52,488 bases of DNA from Dipetalonema caudispina. Taxonomy: Eukaryota; Nematoda; Chromadorea; Rhabditida; Onchocercidae. Of this stretch, positions 34,818 through 49,508 are shown piece after piece; position 1 is the first letter of the stretch, and every line of letters starts with the position of its first letter. The notes below the pieces were generated by a model that saw only the letters and a program-made list of their open reading frames with translations, had not been told where the DNA came from and did not search any database. The stretch spans positions 1 to 52,488 of the forward strand of contig JABVXV010000229.1 in assembly GCA_013365325.1 (NCBI GenBank), in the 5' to 3' direction. The position numbers and the translations under genes are program-made.

Positions 34818-36442
34818 GATATATGATGTCTATTTATCTTAAATTATAGTTAAAATTGAAAAAGAATGCTTTTCCTCCGAATTGAAATCACATAGATATG
34901 GCAATTTTTTTTTTTTCTTATAAATCATAAAAGAATTCAACAAAAGAAAAATGAAAAATTGAATTCATTCATTTCTTAAATATTTCAATGGAATAGAATT
35001 GTTATGAAAAGTGAATATATTGATGTTTCCTTGGTAGCATCAGAAGTATTACAATACGATAAAGATTTTTCATATACTTCATAAATTTAAGAAATTTTAC
35101 ATTTATTAGAAAAAAAATTCTGATTATACAAATAGATAATGTAATTGGAATTTGGTATTATTAGTTCATATTAAAATATTACTAAAGTTAACAATAAAAA
35201 TAAGCTTGGAATGAAAATTAAATTAGAAAAAAACCATTAATTCAATAATAAGATTTGTTAGCAAATGCCAAAATTATTCAAAAAAATTTCTTGTATGCTA
35301 ATAATTTAAATTACGGCTGCAAATTGTTATGTTTTCATTGAAAGAAAATGAAAAATTTGCAAAAATGAAATTCGAATTTTGATAATCAAAAATTATGTTC
35401 TAAACAAATTTTTGTGTAACTAAAAGAATTTCCATTATTTTTTTCATATTTTAAAACTTAACTTAGATAAAAATGAATAAGAAATTTATAATAAATTGAT
35501 ACTAATTAATGTTTTTTGAACTTAACTGTGTCAAATTACTAAAATCAATAGAAGTTTTAAGACCGATCTTTGATTCTTATGTCAAATCTTTTGTTATTGT
35601 TATTATTGTTATAATGACATTTAACATTGGACTTTTGCATTGTTTAGTCAAATTAAGCTAATCAATCATGCTTTAACAAAAGAAGAGAAAGATAATCAGT
35701 TGAATTTTAAAGAGATCGGGATATATTTACCAATTAATCATTCATTCATCCTTTGGATGGATGACTAATAGCGGTCAAATGAAAGTTTTAAATTTAAATG
35801 TACTTTTCCTTTTAATACACAACATTTGTTTATTTGTTCGTTTTTAGTTTTGATAATAATTTAAGAAAAATTTAACTTAATCATTTAACGTAATTTCTTA
35901 CTGTTAGATTATTCAAATCACTAATTTCATACCAATAGAAAAAGAAAGAAATTTCTTTTTTATTTTAAAAATTTATTCATCTTACTTATCATTCCAAGAA
36001 CTAAATTGCTTATTATCATATTACAGTTTCTTTTTTCATATTATTCAAATTTTTAAATTAAAATTATAATTGAATTATCCATACCTGAATGTATATTATA
36101 TAATAATATTTCCAATTAATAAAATAAATTTAGCTTTATATTTTGAATAAAAAAAAAAAAAACTATTGCTTTCTGCTTTATTTTATTGTTGTAAGAAAAC
36201 GAAATTTTTTGCAAACTTTTTTTAAATTTAAATTGTCCTAAATGAGATTTTATCAGATTTTTTTTTTTATTTTTTCACAAAATTGCCAACAATTGTTGAA
36301 CGGTAAATTGAAAAGGAATGTGAAAAAAGAAAAAAGAGAAAATTTCTTTAACAAGCAGCCTGCTAACTTCTCTTCCTTACAACACAAGGAATAAGATTAA
36401 ATTACAGCGGTAAGCATTAGTTTGTAAAAAGCTCGCGTTAGT

Positions 36443-36454
36443 TGACCTTTGAAC
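36443..36454. promoter_or_regulatory. DR1-type nuclear receptor motif
   Basis: TGACCTTTGAAC, reverse complement GTTCAAAGGTCA, matches the HNF4-like direct repeat with 1-bp spacing. It sits in a short stretch with CGCG and TATATAAA nearby. Motif match only. Confidence 0.35.
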
Positions 36455-37424
36455 GAGAGAAAATCACATGTATATAAAATTTGGAAATTGAAAAATTGAT
36501 CGATTGATTCGTAGATGATATTCTTAAGCATTAAACATTAAGCACATTCAGAAATTCGAATAAAATATACCAAATTTTACAGTTCCATAAAATTTCATTA
36601 TGAATAATTTCAAATAATTTAAAAATTTTTTTAAACAAAAAGAAACCAACCTATCTCATGTTTTGCTATGATGAATTAGATAAATAAATTGGCACCATTT
36701 TTTACTTTATTTTTTCTTTCAAAATTTATAAAAGTAGTGCAAAAGTTTTATTCATCTTTTTTCATTAATTCCTATTCATTGCTTGAAATTGCATAAATAA
36801 ATGAATTAAACATTCCATTATGGAAGTAAAATTAAATTTCTGCGCTTACCAAAGATAATAAAATAAAAACTATGGAAGACAAAAAAAAAAAAGGGAAATT
36901 ATCGGTATGAATTTTAGCACTTAAACATTATCAAAATAACTTTTGGAATATTTAATCAAAAATGAAAAATTTGAAAGAGAGAAATGAAAAGCAAACATTA
37001 CTGAAACAAAATTGCAGCAAAACTTTTGCGTGCAAAACTTTTCCTATTTATATTGTCTAAAATTTTTTCGTTAAAGTAAAAAAAAAAAAATTTGACATTT
37101 TTCTGCAAACTGATATTCGACTATCATTGCCATATCACATTTACGTCATGGCACATTTTTGTTGCTTTTTTTCTTTAAATTTTTTAATCTTTTTTTTTTT
37201 TCAAATCCATTATGTCAATGATAAAAGTATTGTATCATAAAAAGGATTTCTAAAAAAAAAAAAAAAAAGAAAAAATCCTAAAAATGTTTGAAAATCATTT
37301 TAATTTAAAGCTTTTAAAAATATTTTAATGTGTTAAATTATAAATATTACCACTTCTTTTCTTTAACTTTAATTTTCACCTACTCTTTCCTTCATTGTGA
37401 TACTTCTTTTCGCTTCTCTCTATC

Positions 37425-37470
37425 CAAGAGAGAGAGGGAGAGAGAAGAAAAAAAGGGAGAGAGAGCAAGG
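37425..37470. repeat. GA-rich tract
   Basis: GAGAGAGAGGGAGAGAGAAG followed by further purine units. Confidence 0.8.
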
Positions 37471-38499
37471 TAAAAGTATGTATATAATTTTAAACTGATA
37501 TATTTAAATCATTGCAATTTTTTTGTAAAATTTTAGTTAAATGCTTTAATAATCTATTTCTGTAGCTAAAAAAGAGGTGAAATGAGATAAATTCCATCGT
37601 TCTAATAACATTCATTAAAATATTAAATATCAAATATGAAATTAAAATATCCATTGGAATCCTCCAAACAAAAATGATTCCTACAAATTTATTTTTCTAT
37701 AACATTTGTTCAGCAAAAAAAAAAAAAAAAGACCGGAAAGAAATTTATTTTTTTACCGGAAAGACATCCAATTCTGATTTGAAAGAGAGAGACAAACTGA
37801 TTTATCATTTTTATTTGTAAATTAAATCACACGAAATTTAGAAAAGATGAGAGGGAGGGGGAAAATTTAAAAGACTGATAATATTGGATTTGTGATAAAT
37901 GATAACGAACAATAGAAAATAATGAAATAATGCTTATGAGAATACAATTATCATAATAATAAAAGCAAATCATCATCCTTAATGAATGATAATAATTTCA
38001 GCTAACTAATTTTCTTTCATTGGAACTTTTATTCTTTTCTAATGAAAATGACCATTTGAGTGGTCAAAAATTCTTAATGAAACATTTCGTAGATTTTAGC
38101 TATTGATGGATTGCTACATTTGTAAATTTGGCAAATATTCAGCAATTTTAGAAATATTTTTTGATGTTGACATTTTTAAAAGCTTTGAAAGTAATTTTAA
38201 CAATAAAAGATGTAAAATTTTTTGATTTTTCGTGGATTGAAAAAATCTTTTTGAACATGGAAACAAATATTTTAAAAAGTATGAGGTAAATTTAAGTTAT
38301 TATAAACAATAATTAAGCACAATGAAAGAACACTTTCCATTATTTATTATCATATTTATATTTTATTATTATTTTTGGTATTATTATTTAATGTCATTAA
38401 ATATATTAAAATCGCTAATTGATCATTTACTCCTTAATGTTTGAATATTTGAAATAATGAATGGAATTAATTGTCTTGTTAAAATATTTGTTAACAACT

Positions 38500-38960
38500 A
38501 ATTTTATTCCTATCATTATTATTATCACTATCTATATCTTTGTATTATTATTAATGTATTATTATTATTAATTGAGGTGTTGGCATTATTTTTATCACTA
38601 CTATCATCCTTATCATTATGAATAACAATGAGATTGAATTTACCTACCTGATAAAAATGTACTTCATTACAATTATTTGCATAATTAAAGGGCAAAGAAG
38701 AAAGAAATAAATGTTCCAAATGATGTTTGAAATAATAATAGAATGCTATTATGACATTTACAATGAAACAACAATGATAATTTTAACAATAACAACAAAA
38801 CAATATGGTTAACAGCGATGACAATAACATTAACATTTGATGACAACAACATTAAAACAAATATTATAATGGCAATGGTAATACGATGAACATTTAATAT
38901 TAGCAATGAAAATAATATTAACAACAATAATACAAAGGGCAATAATAATAGCATTAATTA
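38500..38960. repeat. Degenerate TTA/ATA and AACAAT trinucleotide repeats
   Basis: Interrupted ATTATT units up to about 38620, then AATAAC/AACAAT units to 38960. Long leucine- and isoleucine-rich open frames on the minus strand are by-products of the repeat. Confidence 0.7.
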
Positions 38961-39174
38961 AAATTGATGAAAATAGTGAAAAGAGAGATAATCGATAATG
39001 AGTGAGCATTATTAGCTTGAATTTTATAATTCGACCAGAAAAATATGAGGAAATTACGGCTTAAATTATTTGATGAATTTAAATAAATAATATTAATGTT
39101 AAATCACTTCAATCTTTTTTGTTATTTATTTCTATTCTGTTATTTAATCATTTTAAATCATCATCAATTGTAAA

Positions 39175-39222
39175 AAAAAAAAAAAAAAAAAAAGAAAGAA
39201 TGAAAGAAAGAAAGAAAGAAAG
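39175..39222. repeat. Poly(A) plus AAAG microsatellite
   Basis: A-run followed by GAAAGAAAGAAAGAAAG units. Confidence 0.85.
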
Positions 39223-40969
39223 AAGTTCGGAATAGTAATTAATGTACAACGTAATTAATTTGCTGTAAATTGTTAATGGAACAAAACATTTGTAACAATA
39301 ACAACAAATAGCAATAAAAATAAAAAAATTTTGAAACATTTAAAAAGGATTTAAAAAAATCGATATAAAATATATTTAAGAAATAAGTGGAAATTGCAGC
39401 ATTTTAACGGAGAAGAAGTAAAGCGAATAAAATGGATGATAATGTTATTGTTTGCTGATATAGGCCATTTGACTGGACAACTGTTAGGGATAAGAAATAG
39501 GATAGATTAGCTGAATTTTGCTTGTATTCATCATCGAATATATATGTTTGGGATTTCACCATCGTTGTACTAATGATGATTAGTTGATCATTTCAATTCA
39601 ATATATAAAATTATAATTTTTCAAATATTTTAGTGGTAGATGTTTGATTAAAATATAATATTATGTCGAAGGTCATTCAAAAAATTCATCAGTTAAGATA
39701 ATTGAAAAAATTGATTGTGGAATGATTACAAATATTTGATCATATACAGTGAAGTTTATATTATTCTTTCATTTCTTTTATTGCTAACAATAATTTGTTT
39801 TAATTATTCAAACAAATGATTAAAATTTTTTTTTAGCATATGTTTTACTTGAAATGATTATATATTTGAATTCTAATCCAATTCATAGTTGTTAGAAATG
39901 ATATTCAATCATTAAAAGGAAAAAGTTTGAAAAAAACTTAAGAAATTAGGTGCAATAAAATAATTGAAATTAAAGAAAATTGAGGGAAAAGAATAACAAA
40001 AGAGTTTCATCAGTATTAATAATTTTGAATTTTTAAATTACCTTTCAAAAGTTTTCGTTCATCTTTGAAATATGAATAAATGAAAATGAAATCAACCGGA
40101 TCAATAATAGCAAAAACAATGTTGGAAGTAAAAATAATAATAAAAGTATGATAATAAAAATGACAGCTGTTTTAGTATCAAATGGTACGAGAATATTTTA
40201 TTACTCGAATAATTTTGTTAAATTTCGACTGCCATATTTTTTTAACAACCATTCATCAGTTTCTATTCGTTAAATTACTTACTAACTTTTATTTTGCGCG
40301 AAATTTTTTTCATTTTCTTTTTTACATACACCTTTTATAAAAAAAAATTTTTTTTAACTTTTAAATATTATAAAATTTTAGTGAATTTATATTAAGTTTA
40401 TTTATTAATTAATGACACAAACTGTTTGTTGATCAGTGACACAAACTTTTAAGTGCACATCAATTTCCCGCTATCATTTCTTCGTTCTTTTTTTTCGCAC
40501 TTCATTTTGTAGACTTCATTTTCACAAATTTTTTTTTTTCCGATTTTTCTTTCCGAATGGAAATGAAATACTAATTTATACATTAATGAAAAAAGAAATA
40601 AAAAACGATCGATGATTGATAGTTCCATGTAATGCAATAAGATGCAACTATCAACGGAATATTAATACTTAAGCATATATTTGATTGAAATATAATTCTA
40701 CCCACATTATAAGTCAAATTTTTAACTAATATTTCATTCAAATAATATGAAATTGAAATGGACCGAATAAATCGAATCGATGGAAGCTATTAATTGGTTG
40801 AACTATTTGAAAATGAAAACTTTTTTGAAAAGATTCGCAAGAAAAAAAAAAGGATTAGTGCAAAATAGACTAAACTAAAATTGACAAGCCATTAATTGTC
40901 AAACAAAAAACTGAATCGGTGCAGTTTTCTTCTTTCTTTTCCACTTTCGCTGTTGAACTGCTTATTTCT

Positions 40970-41026
40970 AAAACTTTTAAAAGTTTTGTTTAAATTATCC
41001 ACTGTGAATTTTCTAGGATTCACAGT
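40970..41026. repeat. Palindrome and adjacent hairpin
   Basis: AAAACTTTTAAAAGTTTT (40970-40987) is an 18-bp perfect palindrome. It is followed by ACTGTGAAT (41001-41009) and ATTCACAGT (41018-41026), an exact 9-bp inverted repeat. Confidence 0.75.
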
Positions 41027-41369
41027 AAAATATTAAGGAAAAAAAAAAGAAAAAAAGAAAAAATTCATGTTTTAAAACTAATTTATAACATTTAAAGGAT
41101 GATTCATTAATTGATGATTATCGTTTGAAAAATGAATAATTCATATTACGTAAATAAAAATATTCGTCTTTTTTTTGTTAAGTCACAATTTAGACTTCAA
41201 ATCATTTGCTGCACAAAAAAATGAAAATTTAGTTATCAAAGTAGACTAAAATTGATTTTCACATTTATTTTTTGTGGAAAAAAATAAGCAAAAATTTTGA
41301 AATCATGAATTTTCTAATTGTCAAATAGTAATGAATCAGCAAATTTTACTTTTTTTCCAAGTGTTATTT

Positions 41370-41490
41370 ATAAATAATAATGATAATAAAAATAAAAGTA
41401 ATGATAATAATGACAATAACAATGATAATAGTGATAATAAAAATAATGATAATAACAATAATAATAATAATAATAAATGATAATAATGAT
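41370..41490. repeat. AATAAT/GATAAT trinucleotide repeat
   Basis: Array of AAT, GAT and AAC trinucleotides; the minus strand reads as poly-leucine/serine, a repeat artefact. Confidence 0.85.
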
Positions 41491-44400
41491 AATGACAGTT
41501 AGGGAAAAACAAGAGTTTTATTGGTATTTTTTTAAGTTCAAAAAAGTAATACAATTAAATTGCAACTTTAAAAAATGGAATCATTAAAAAACTAAGAAAA
41601 ATGAGTGAATTAATTGAATTATTATTATACTGTAAATCAATTCTTTTTAAAAAGAAAAGCTTCTCCCTTATAATATCGAATTATGCGAGGATTTTTAAAT
41701 TGATCGATTACAAAATAATATGCAATATCTAAACTTATAACATTAATTGATCAAACCGTAAAAGGCAAAGAATTGATTTGCAATATTCTATTAATTAGTT
41801 ATCCTATTTGCAAACTTCATCATATTTAATAGATTGGAAATTTTGAAGAAAAAAAAAAGCAATAGATGAATGGAATAAAAAACAACATAACAATCAATAA
41901 ATCAATTAATTAAGCAATCAAAATGATATGAAAAGTGGTGTGCATTCACATTTAACGTTTATGTTAGCACAAATAAAAGGAATAATTCAATTTCTTACAT
42001 TCAAATATAAAAGCTATTGGAAATTTATGAATTAAATGTTAATTACATTAAACATAAGCACACTTCTCGTAATTCCACACATATCCCATATCGGATAACA
42101 AGAAGATAAGGATGATAGAATGGATATAAATTCCTATCCTAAAATTCAATAAAAAAATTTCAAATATTTTATAGCTTAAATCATTTTGCACAAAATTTAT
42201 GCATTAATTTTGCTTTAGATAATTGAATATATTTGCTTCAAATATATGCTAAAGATATTTGACGGAAGCTTTAATATGAAGCAAATGTTTCATTATCACT
42301 GATAACAACACTAAATACTTTACACTATCTTAATCTCCATATGATTGACATATTCATATATATATATATATACTTATAATTTAAAAATAATTTAATTACG
42401 AACTATAATAGTTACATATGGCCCTCATATGCTATTCGAAAGATATTAACGAATATTTGATTTAATATCTAATTTTGATCACTAATCATTTGGATTTCTT
42501 AAGGTATAAGCAAAATTAAATATTTTGTTTATATCTCAAGTGATAATCATTTATCATAAGAGCTTTCATTTTCACCGTTTTTTTTTTTTCCTTTCTTTTT
42601 CATCTAAATTTATGAATATCACTGATTATTTGTTAAAGCACAATGGGAATAAAACTTTAAAAGGTAAAAACAAGATAAGTTAAAAAAAGATTGCAATAAA
42701 TTCGATTAATCGTTTTTACCAATCATTTCAAATCAAAAATTTTTCGCAATCAAGAAATTTTCTCTTGCATTTTGTAATTTTTTACCAAAATTCCACTCTT
42801 ACATTAGCTATAAAATCTTTTTTAATTTCTCTTCTATGCTTTCTAAGGCCTTATTTTGCTATTTCTATTGTTCACTAATGAATTTTGATAATCGATACAA
42901 GTAGTAAAAAAATTTGTAATATTTATAATTTGAATGTAATACTAATAGTATATTATTAAAAATAGATATGTTTGAGGAAATGGAAAATTCCTGATATTAT
43001 TTTAAATGCAACATTTTAAAAAAAAAATGATTAATAGGTGAAAGTTAACATGAAAGTACTTTAATCAGAATCGTTATCATAAATTAATCAATTTACGACT
43101 TATTCATGGACAATATAATTTATGCGTATCGTAAGAAGCATAATTAAATCTTTAAATAAATCAAAATTAAATTTTGATTTATGTTAAAATGATTTCAATT
43201 CGGTGAATGTAAAAGCGCTGAAAGCGATAAATAGTTGCTATTTGGAAAGAAAATGTGATGAAAAGATGAGAGGACATCGCGGGATATGACAAGAAATGTT
43301 AAAGTGACAAATGAGTAGAGAGGTAAAAAGAGGTGAAGAAGAAGATCGATAAAGAAGACTTGTTATGTATGTTGTAAAAATTCCATATTGTCAGCCTGTT
43401 TGCCGGCTAAATGAATCAGAATAGATGAAAGTAATTACAGAAGCGGCAACTATAACATCTCATATAGCTTAATATCAATTTGTTCATTGCTAATTTGATG
43501 TAAGATTATTGCAAAGAATATTGAAAGATTAGATTATCATTTTTGATCAATCACTATTGATTATTCTTCGTTCATTTATATCTATCTTTTCTCATTCATT
43601 TCTCCTCTCTTTGCTGTTTATTTTATCGGATAGGACAATTGCTAACATAAATTATTCTATAGTTCTCCAAATTTGCTGAAAATTTCGCAAATATTTCGAC
43701 ATTACCGAAAATTTAACAAATATTTTAAAATTGTTGAAATTTTAAACTAGTTTTACCGCAGCTTCAACTAAAACTCTTCCTTTCATTCACATCGTAAATA
43801 AGTGAAATATTTGAAAATTCTTTGTGCCATAGCAAAAAAGAAAAAAAAAAGTTGATGCGAAATAGAATCGAATTTAAGAGAGAAATAATAGAAAAATATG
43901 ATAATTTAATATTTACAACTATTTTGCAACAAAAAATGATAATTTTTACATGAGTAAAATTTATGAAATGTTATTCTTGTATTGTATTCAGCTACTATTA
44001 ACGATATTTAAATGAATTCAATTGAAATTATTTTCCAATAATAATTGCATCGTTTAAATATGCATTCCAATTTATTGTTAATTTTGAATTACAAAAGTAT
44101 TCATTATGCTAAAGCTTTAAAATTTTAAAATTTAACAAGCTTTCGAATTCACCAGTAATGAAAATATTTAAAAAACCGATGAAATGATGGAATGAAAATT
44201 TTCTGTACAATCTTAAAAATTCTTAATAAAACGAATGATTCCACCATCAAATTTATACAATCAAATTTACTCAATTTTTTGATCCCAAAACTCATGATGT
44301 CATCTGAATTTTACTCACAAGTTCATTAACTATCATAAAATTATATTTAATTCATATTTCTAATTTCGGAAATTTTTTTACAATTAACCCAAATATTTAA

Positions 44401-46286
44401 ACTATGTAATTAACTGAATTGTTGAATTAATTGTGTGCTATAAAATTCTTCCAATAATTTTCTTCATCATCAATTAGCTAGCATAATTTCCATTTTTAAT
44501 TTTGGATCTAAGGATTACTGTTATATATCGTTTGTTATCAATGATTAAATGCATTATCACATATTTTTTTTGCTATCAAAAATTAATCAGACAAGAAATG
44601 GAAAAAATATTCTAACAATCATTAGAAGTAAACTATACAATTCCATTACCACTTTTTCCAATTATTTGATGAAAATATCTGCAGGAAATAAATTACTCAT
44701 TAATTCAATATTATTCATTGAAAAATGGCATGGATGGAAAATATTTGTTTTCCTTAATTTGATAATTTAACAGAAAAAAAAAAGAGAGAAAACAAATAAT
44801 AATTGTATTTGTATATATTTGATGCTTTGTCTTATCATTATCATTCATTTCCATCATCATTTCATTTCACTTCACTTTTTTTTTCTCTTCCTCTCTTTCT
44901 CTTTCTCTCTTACAATTATCATTTTCTTCTATTAAATTTTGAAAATTTATAACCATACAGTATTTTGAACAATTCAATTTTAAATTCTGATATTGATTTT
45001 AGAAAAAAAGAAAAAAAAAAACGACTTTTAAGCTAATCTTAGCTAATAAATTGTCGCAACGGAAATATTAGTAGGGCTAAGCAACGAATTGAACTTTTAA
45101 TAAATTTATTAAACAATAGTACAGAAAGATAAACACAAATTATTCGTTAAAATATTATCAGGAAACATGTCAAATTTAAATTTCGAAGTTAAATTAAATT
45201 AGTCGATAATTCAATTGTAATTTTCAGTTTGAAAAATCAATCAATCCAGCAAAATTCATGAAATTTCAATTTGTTATTTAACATGACATGAAAGAGATTT
45301 ATGTCTACCAAATCATGCGAAAGTTCAATTCCACCGCTTTGAACTGTTTCAAATCTAACAAATCGATTAGTAATGTAATCATTTTTCTTCTTTAACTTTT
45401 GCAAATAAAGGAAAAAAGAAATGCATAGATTTATTCTAAACAAGTTAAAAACATTGAAAAAGAAAAAACGACAAAAGTTTTTCAAACAAATTTAACGAAT
45501 CAATCGGAGATAATTTAAGTGAAAGTAAAATGGAAGGAATTTTAGTGAAGGGAAAAAAATTGAAAATCAAATAATGATGAATGAATGGTATAAGAATTGG
45601 TCACAAAATGATAGTGGACAGAGAAAAAAAAAAAAAAAGAAAGCAATAAATGAAAATGGACATAATGCATGTCATCCTCATGGGAGTTAAATTTTTGGAT
45701 TTAGTTATGATTCATAAAATATAAATTATTTTAAAGTATGATTCATCAAATAAAGATTAAACTGAGCAAAGTTTTCGGTGAGTTTGATGGAAACATATTA
45801 TTCCATTAAGTTTGACTAAAAAAAAAATAGGCGAAACAGTCACATCATTGAAAGTTTTTTTTTTTTTCTTATAAATATTTTTACTAATTTTTAGAATAGA
45901 TGTACGAAAAGCCTAATTTGAAATTTGGATAAATTTAATATAGAATGGATTTTTAATGATAAAAGTGTTATTACTACTAAGAATTGTATGAAGTATTGGT
46001 AGAAAAGAAAAGTATTCATTTTAGAGCTAATTTAGCAAAGCCAAAGCTTCCAAAAGTTTGATTAGTAAATTGCTGTTAACTTAGGTATTATCGACTTAAC
46101 ACGTACATTTTTTCTTGTTTAGAGTAAAACGTTATACTTTTTTATTTTCAGGAAAACCTCATTCCCATTTAAAGAATAACTTTAAGAATCAAAAGGTATT
46201 CCTCTTACATTTACAAAATTTATTTTATTTTATTGATAGCAATACATTTTAAGTTATTAAAATAAAAAAAATCTTATAACAATTTT

Positions 46287-46302
46287 GGGGGTCAAAGGTT
46301 GA
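46287..46302. promoter_or_regulatory. DR1-type nuclear receptor motif
   Basis: GGGGGTCAAAGGTTGA contains two half sites spaced by one base, resembling an HNF4/RXR-type DR1. Motif match only. Confidence 0.35.
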
Positions 46303-49186
46303 CGAAGCAAGTATGTTTGAAGAGTGAATAACAAACAGTCATATCCATTTGCACTTTATCTATTTTCGTTTTCTTTTTTTTAATTGTTTAATATTTGAAA
46401 GCTTTAAAATTAGCTAATAAATTGTTTTGAAGCATTTCGTGATGTTTACAAAAAGTAAGACAAAATGTCTTATCGATTCGATCAATTAACAAAGCTTGAA
46501 GAAAAATTTGAGCAGTAAAATGACGACATATTGGAAATAACTTAATTGACGGTTAAATAATTCACTTAAATTATTGGACAATGGAGTAAAAGACAGGTAA
46601 GGAAATTAAAAAAACCTTTATGAATTAAGTAATTGAAGCATCCTAGAAAAATTAAATAATTATATAATTTAATAATCCACTGTTATCAATCCCTTTTGAC
46701 AACTGTATAAGTAAACGAATCAAGTAATCAAGTAAATAGCTAAATCATTAATTAACCATTTAAAAAAATTTATCAGTTCAATTTTCTATTAAATGGTAGT
46801 TTAATAATTGATGAACAAAATTCAAAGTTAATAAATTAACATTTTTCCAAAGAAAAATAAATTCCAAGAAAAAATGAGCAATGAATTTATATACATAATC
46901 CAAATTTTCGTTTCATTACATTTTGCTTAGTAAAGAGAAACTTTGATGCATATTGGTGAATATGAATGAATTCGTGTAATTAATTAAGCAAATAATGGAG
47001 AATCTAATAAATTAAATACATATACATTTCTTTAACAAATAAATAATTAATAATGAAATGATGGAAGTGTGTATTCATATAATATGAAATCTTCGTTCAA
47101 AAGGAAAAAAAGGAATACAAATAATTTTTTTCATAAATTGATAAGCAAATAGTCATTTCAATTCTAAAACACAAAAATTAAATGAAATGAACAAAAAAGA
47201 TTTAATGAATATGCAAACCGATCAACAATGTTTTCTGATTTGAATAGCAAAATATATTATTGTAGCAAATAAATGTAAGTTAAGCATTAGCTTAAAATAA
47301 ATTTACACTTCAAATTTATGTTAGTTTTTTTAAAATATATTATTCTTTTCAATCCCTAAAGTATTTCTTGTTGTGATTTTTAATGTTATTTCGTGCAAGC
47401 ATTTAAGTAATTTCAAAAGAAAAAAAAAAATTTTAATTCTAAAACGTTAAAGTCCATGATGTATGTTTGAAAAAAAAAAAAATGATAAATTTTAGAAGTT
47501 AAAATTTAGGATAAAAATAAAACGGAAAAAAGAATCAATGCAATTTGAAAGCAATAAAATCAAAGGTGAAAAGATAGAAAATAATAAAAAAAAAAAGGGA
47601 ACAATTCCAAAGAGGATTTAAGTGCTAAAAATTAGAGTTTAAGAAGAAAGTATAAATTGCAAATTAAAATTATTGCATTAGTAGTTCCAATAATTGTAAT
47701 TGTTTTCAAAAAACATTCGGTAAAGAATGTATCAAAATTAAAAATTACACTTATGGAGAAGAGTAATTTAAAACTTTCACTCAAAAAATTAAAATTTGAT
47801 GGAATTATTAGGAAAGGAAAAAGGATTGAAAAAAGAAACAGCAAATTAAATAATAAGCGATAAAGAAATTGAACAATAAATTAAAAAATTTATATTTTGC
47901 AATAGCATTTACATTATGATAACATCGAAAAGGATTGCATATTAATTTTATTCTAAAATTCATTGTTGTTCTAAGATTTCATATTTCAAGAATCTAATTT
48001 TTGAGCATTTAATTCAGTTATATAAATATAACATAATTAGAAATTGAAGTATGATAAATCATTTCTAAGATTTTATCATTTGTAATGCTTGAATATGATA
48101 ATTCATGAAAAGCAAATTAAGCATTTTTCAAAGTATGAAATTAAAAAAGATCATTACCGTAATTATAGTATGGAATAAAACCGTAATTGAAGCACTTTCC
48201 GGAAAAGCAATGGATTAGTGAAGTTATTTTATGCAAATTAGAAGGAAAAAAAAGAATAGCAAGTCTTATAAATAAACATATATTTCAGATGAACGTAAGT
48301 TTATAACTATTTCTATGGTTTCAATTGAAATTTTCCTACTAAGGACTTTTGGTCTAAAAGAAAAAAAGATGGAAAATATTAGAATTTTTTCTACAGATCG
48401 AATAATTGATCATCAGATTATAATTCAAATTCTTTTGAGCAATAATTTATGAGATCAAACAATACTGTTCCAAATATTTTAAACCAAAATAGTATTATAC
48501 ATTGTAACATTCGAGCAATAATCTTATCATAATCTTCGTCTTTCTTATCTTATCGAATTCATTGATCGTTATCAATCATATGAATATCAGAAGAAAATTC
48601 AATGTATTTAGTGGTACTAACAATTTTTTTGGCATATTTTTATGTTAAATCAATTATTTCTATAACTAAGCAACATTCCATTAGATTTTGTCTTGCTGAA
48701 AAGAAGCAGCAATATTTTACAATTTTTGACTAACTTATACTCATTAAATCCTTAGAAAAAATTTTTTTGCGTTTTATCTGAACAAAGAAAAAAAAAATTG
48801 AATAATTGAAAAAGCAAAAGTTTTTTAAGAATTTTACAATAATAAAAATGTCGGAAATACCGTGTAGCAACGAAGCTAAACAAAGTGATTTAACTTAAAT
48901 GAAACGCCTGTTCCATTCATTTTATCCATCCCGAAAAATGAAGCAATTTGCGGTAGAATAAGATGAGATGACAGTAAAATACGACAGTTGCTACCTCATT
49001 CTTTTAAATATTTAACAAAAATTAGTAAAAAGAGAAATCAAAGGAACATTGCCGCATTTGAAAATAAAACTGTAATAGTAAAGTGATCGTAATAGTACAA
49101 TCGTTGTGATGTGATGATTGAAGAGAAAAGAGTTCAACATGAAGTTGCTTTTTTCACAAATTTTAACCTACAATTTACGCTTACTA

Positions 49187-49508
49187 TACGTGAAATCATT
49201 CACGTAATCAATATATGAAATGGATATCATATAATGCTTACTATTTCAATTAATATCAATAAAATATTTTGTAGATATAAACATCAAAGATAAGAGTGTA
49301 ACATGCAACAAATAGAATAAAATTTTGCTATCATTGTTACGTAAATCGTAATAGAATTATCAACGTATTGCGACTTTATGCGGAGATACGTCTTCACACT
49401 ATTACATCAACTTTAGCTTCAAACGTAATATGTGATTATTAACGTTAAATTGGATAGCATTACTATAGCTTTAGCTATTAGGAAAAGTATGATTACGTAA
49501 TTACGTGA
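49187..49508. promoter_or_regulatory. Cluster of TTACGTAA/TTACGTGA (PAR-bZIP type) sites
   Basis: TACGTGAA (49187-49194) and TTCACGTA (49199-49206) form an inverted pair with a 4-nt spacer. TTACGTAA follows at 49337-49344 and again at 49493-49500, abutted by TTACGTGA at 49501-49508. Such words are bound by PAR/CEBP/ATF-type bZIP factors. The surrounding 49080-49690 has more CpG than its neighbourhood. Confidence 0.4.

Noticed and set aside
41336..41554. 72-codon Leu/Ser-rich minus-strand frame
   Set aside because: Translation of the AAT/GAT trinucleotide repeat.
44549..44770. 73-codon plus-strand frame
   Set aside because: AT-driven composition rich in Ile/Lys/Asn, no family resemblance.
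47632..47863. Overlapping open frames on both strands
   Set aside because: Lys/Ile/Leu-biased, mutually antisense, typical of AT-rich non-coding DNA.
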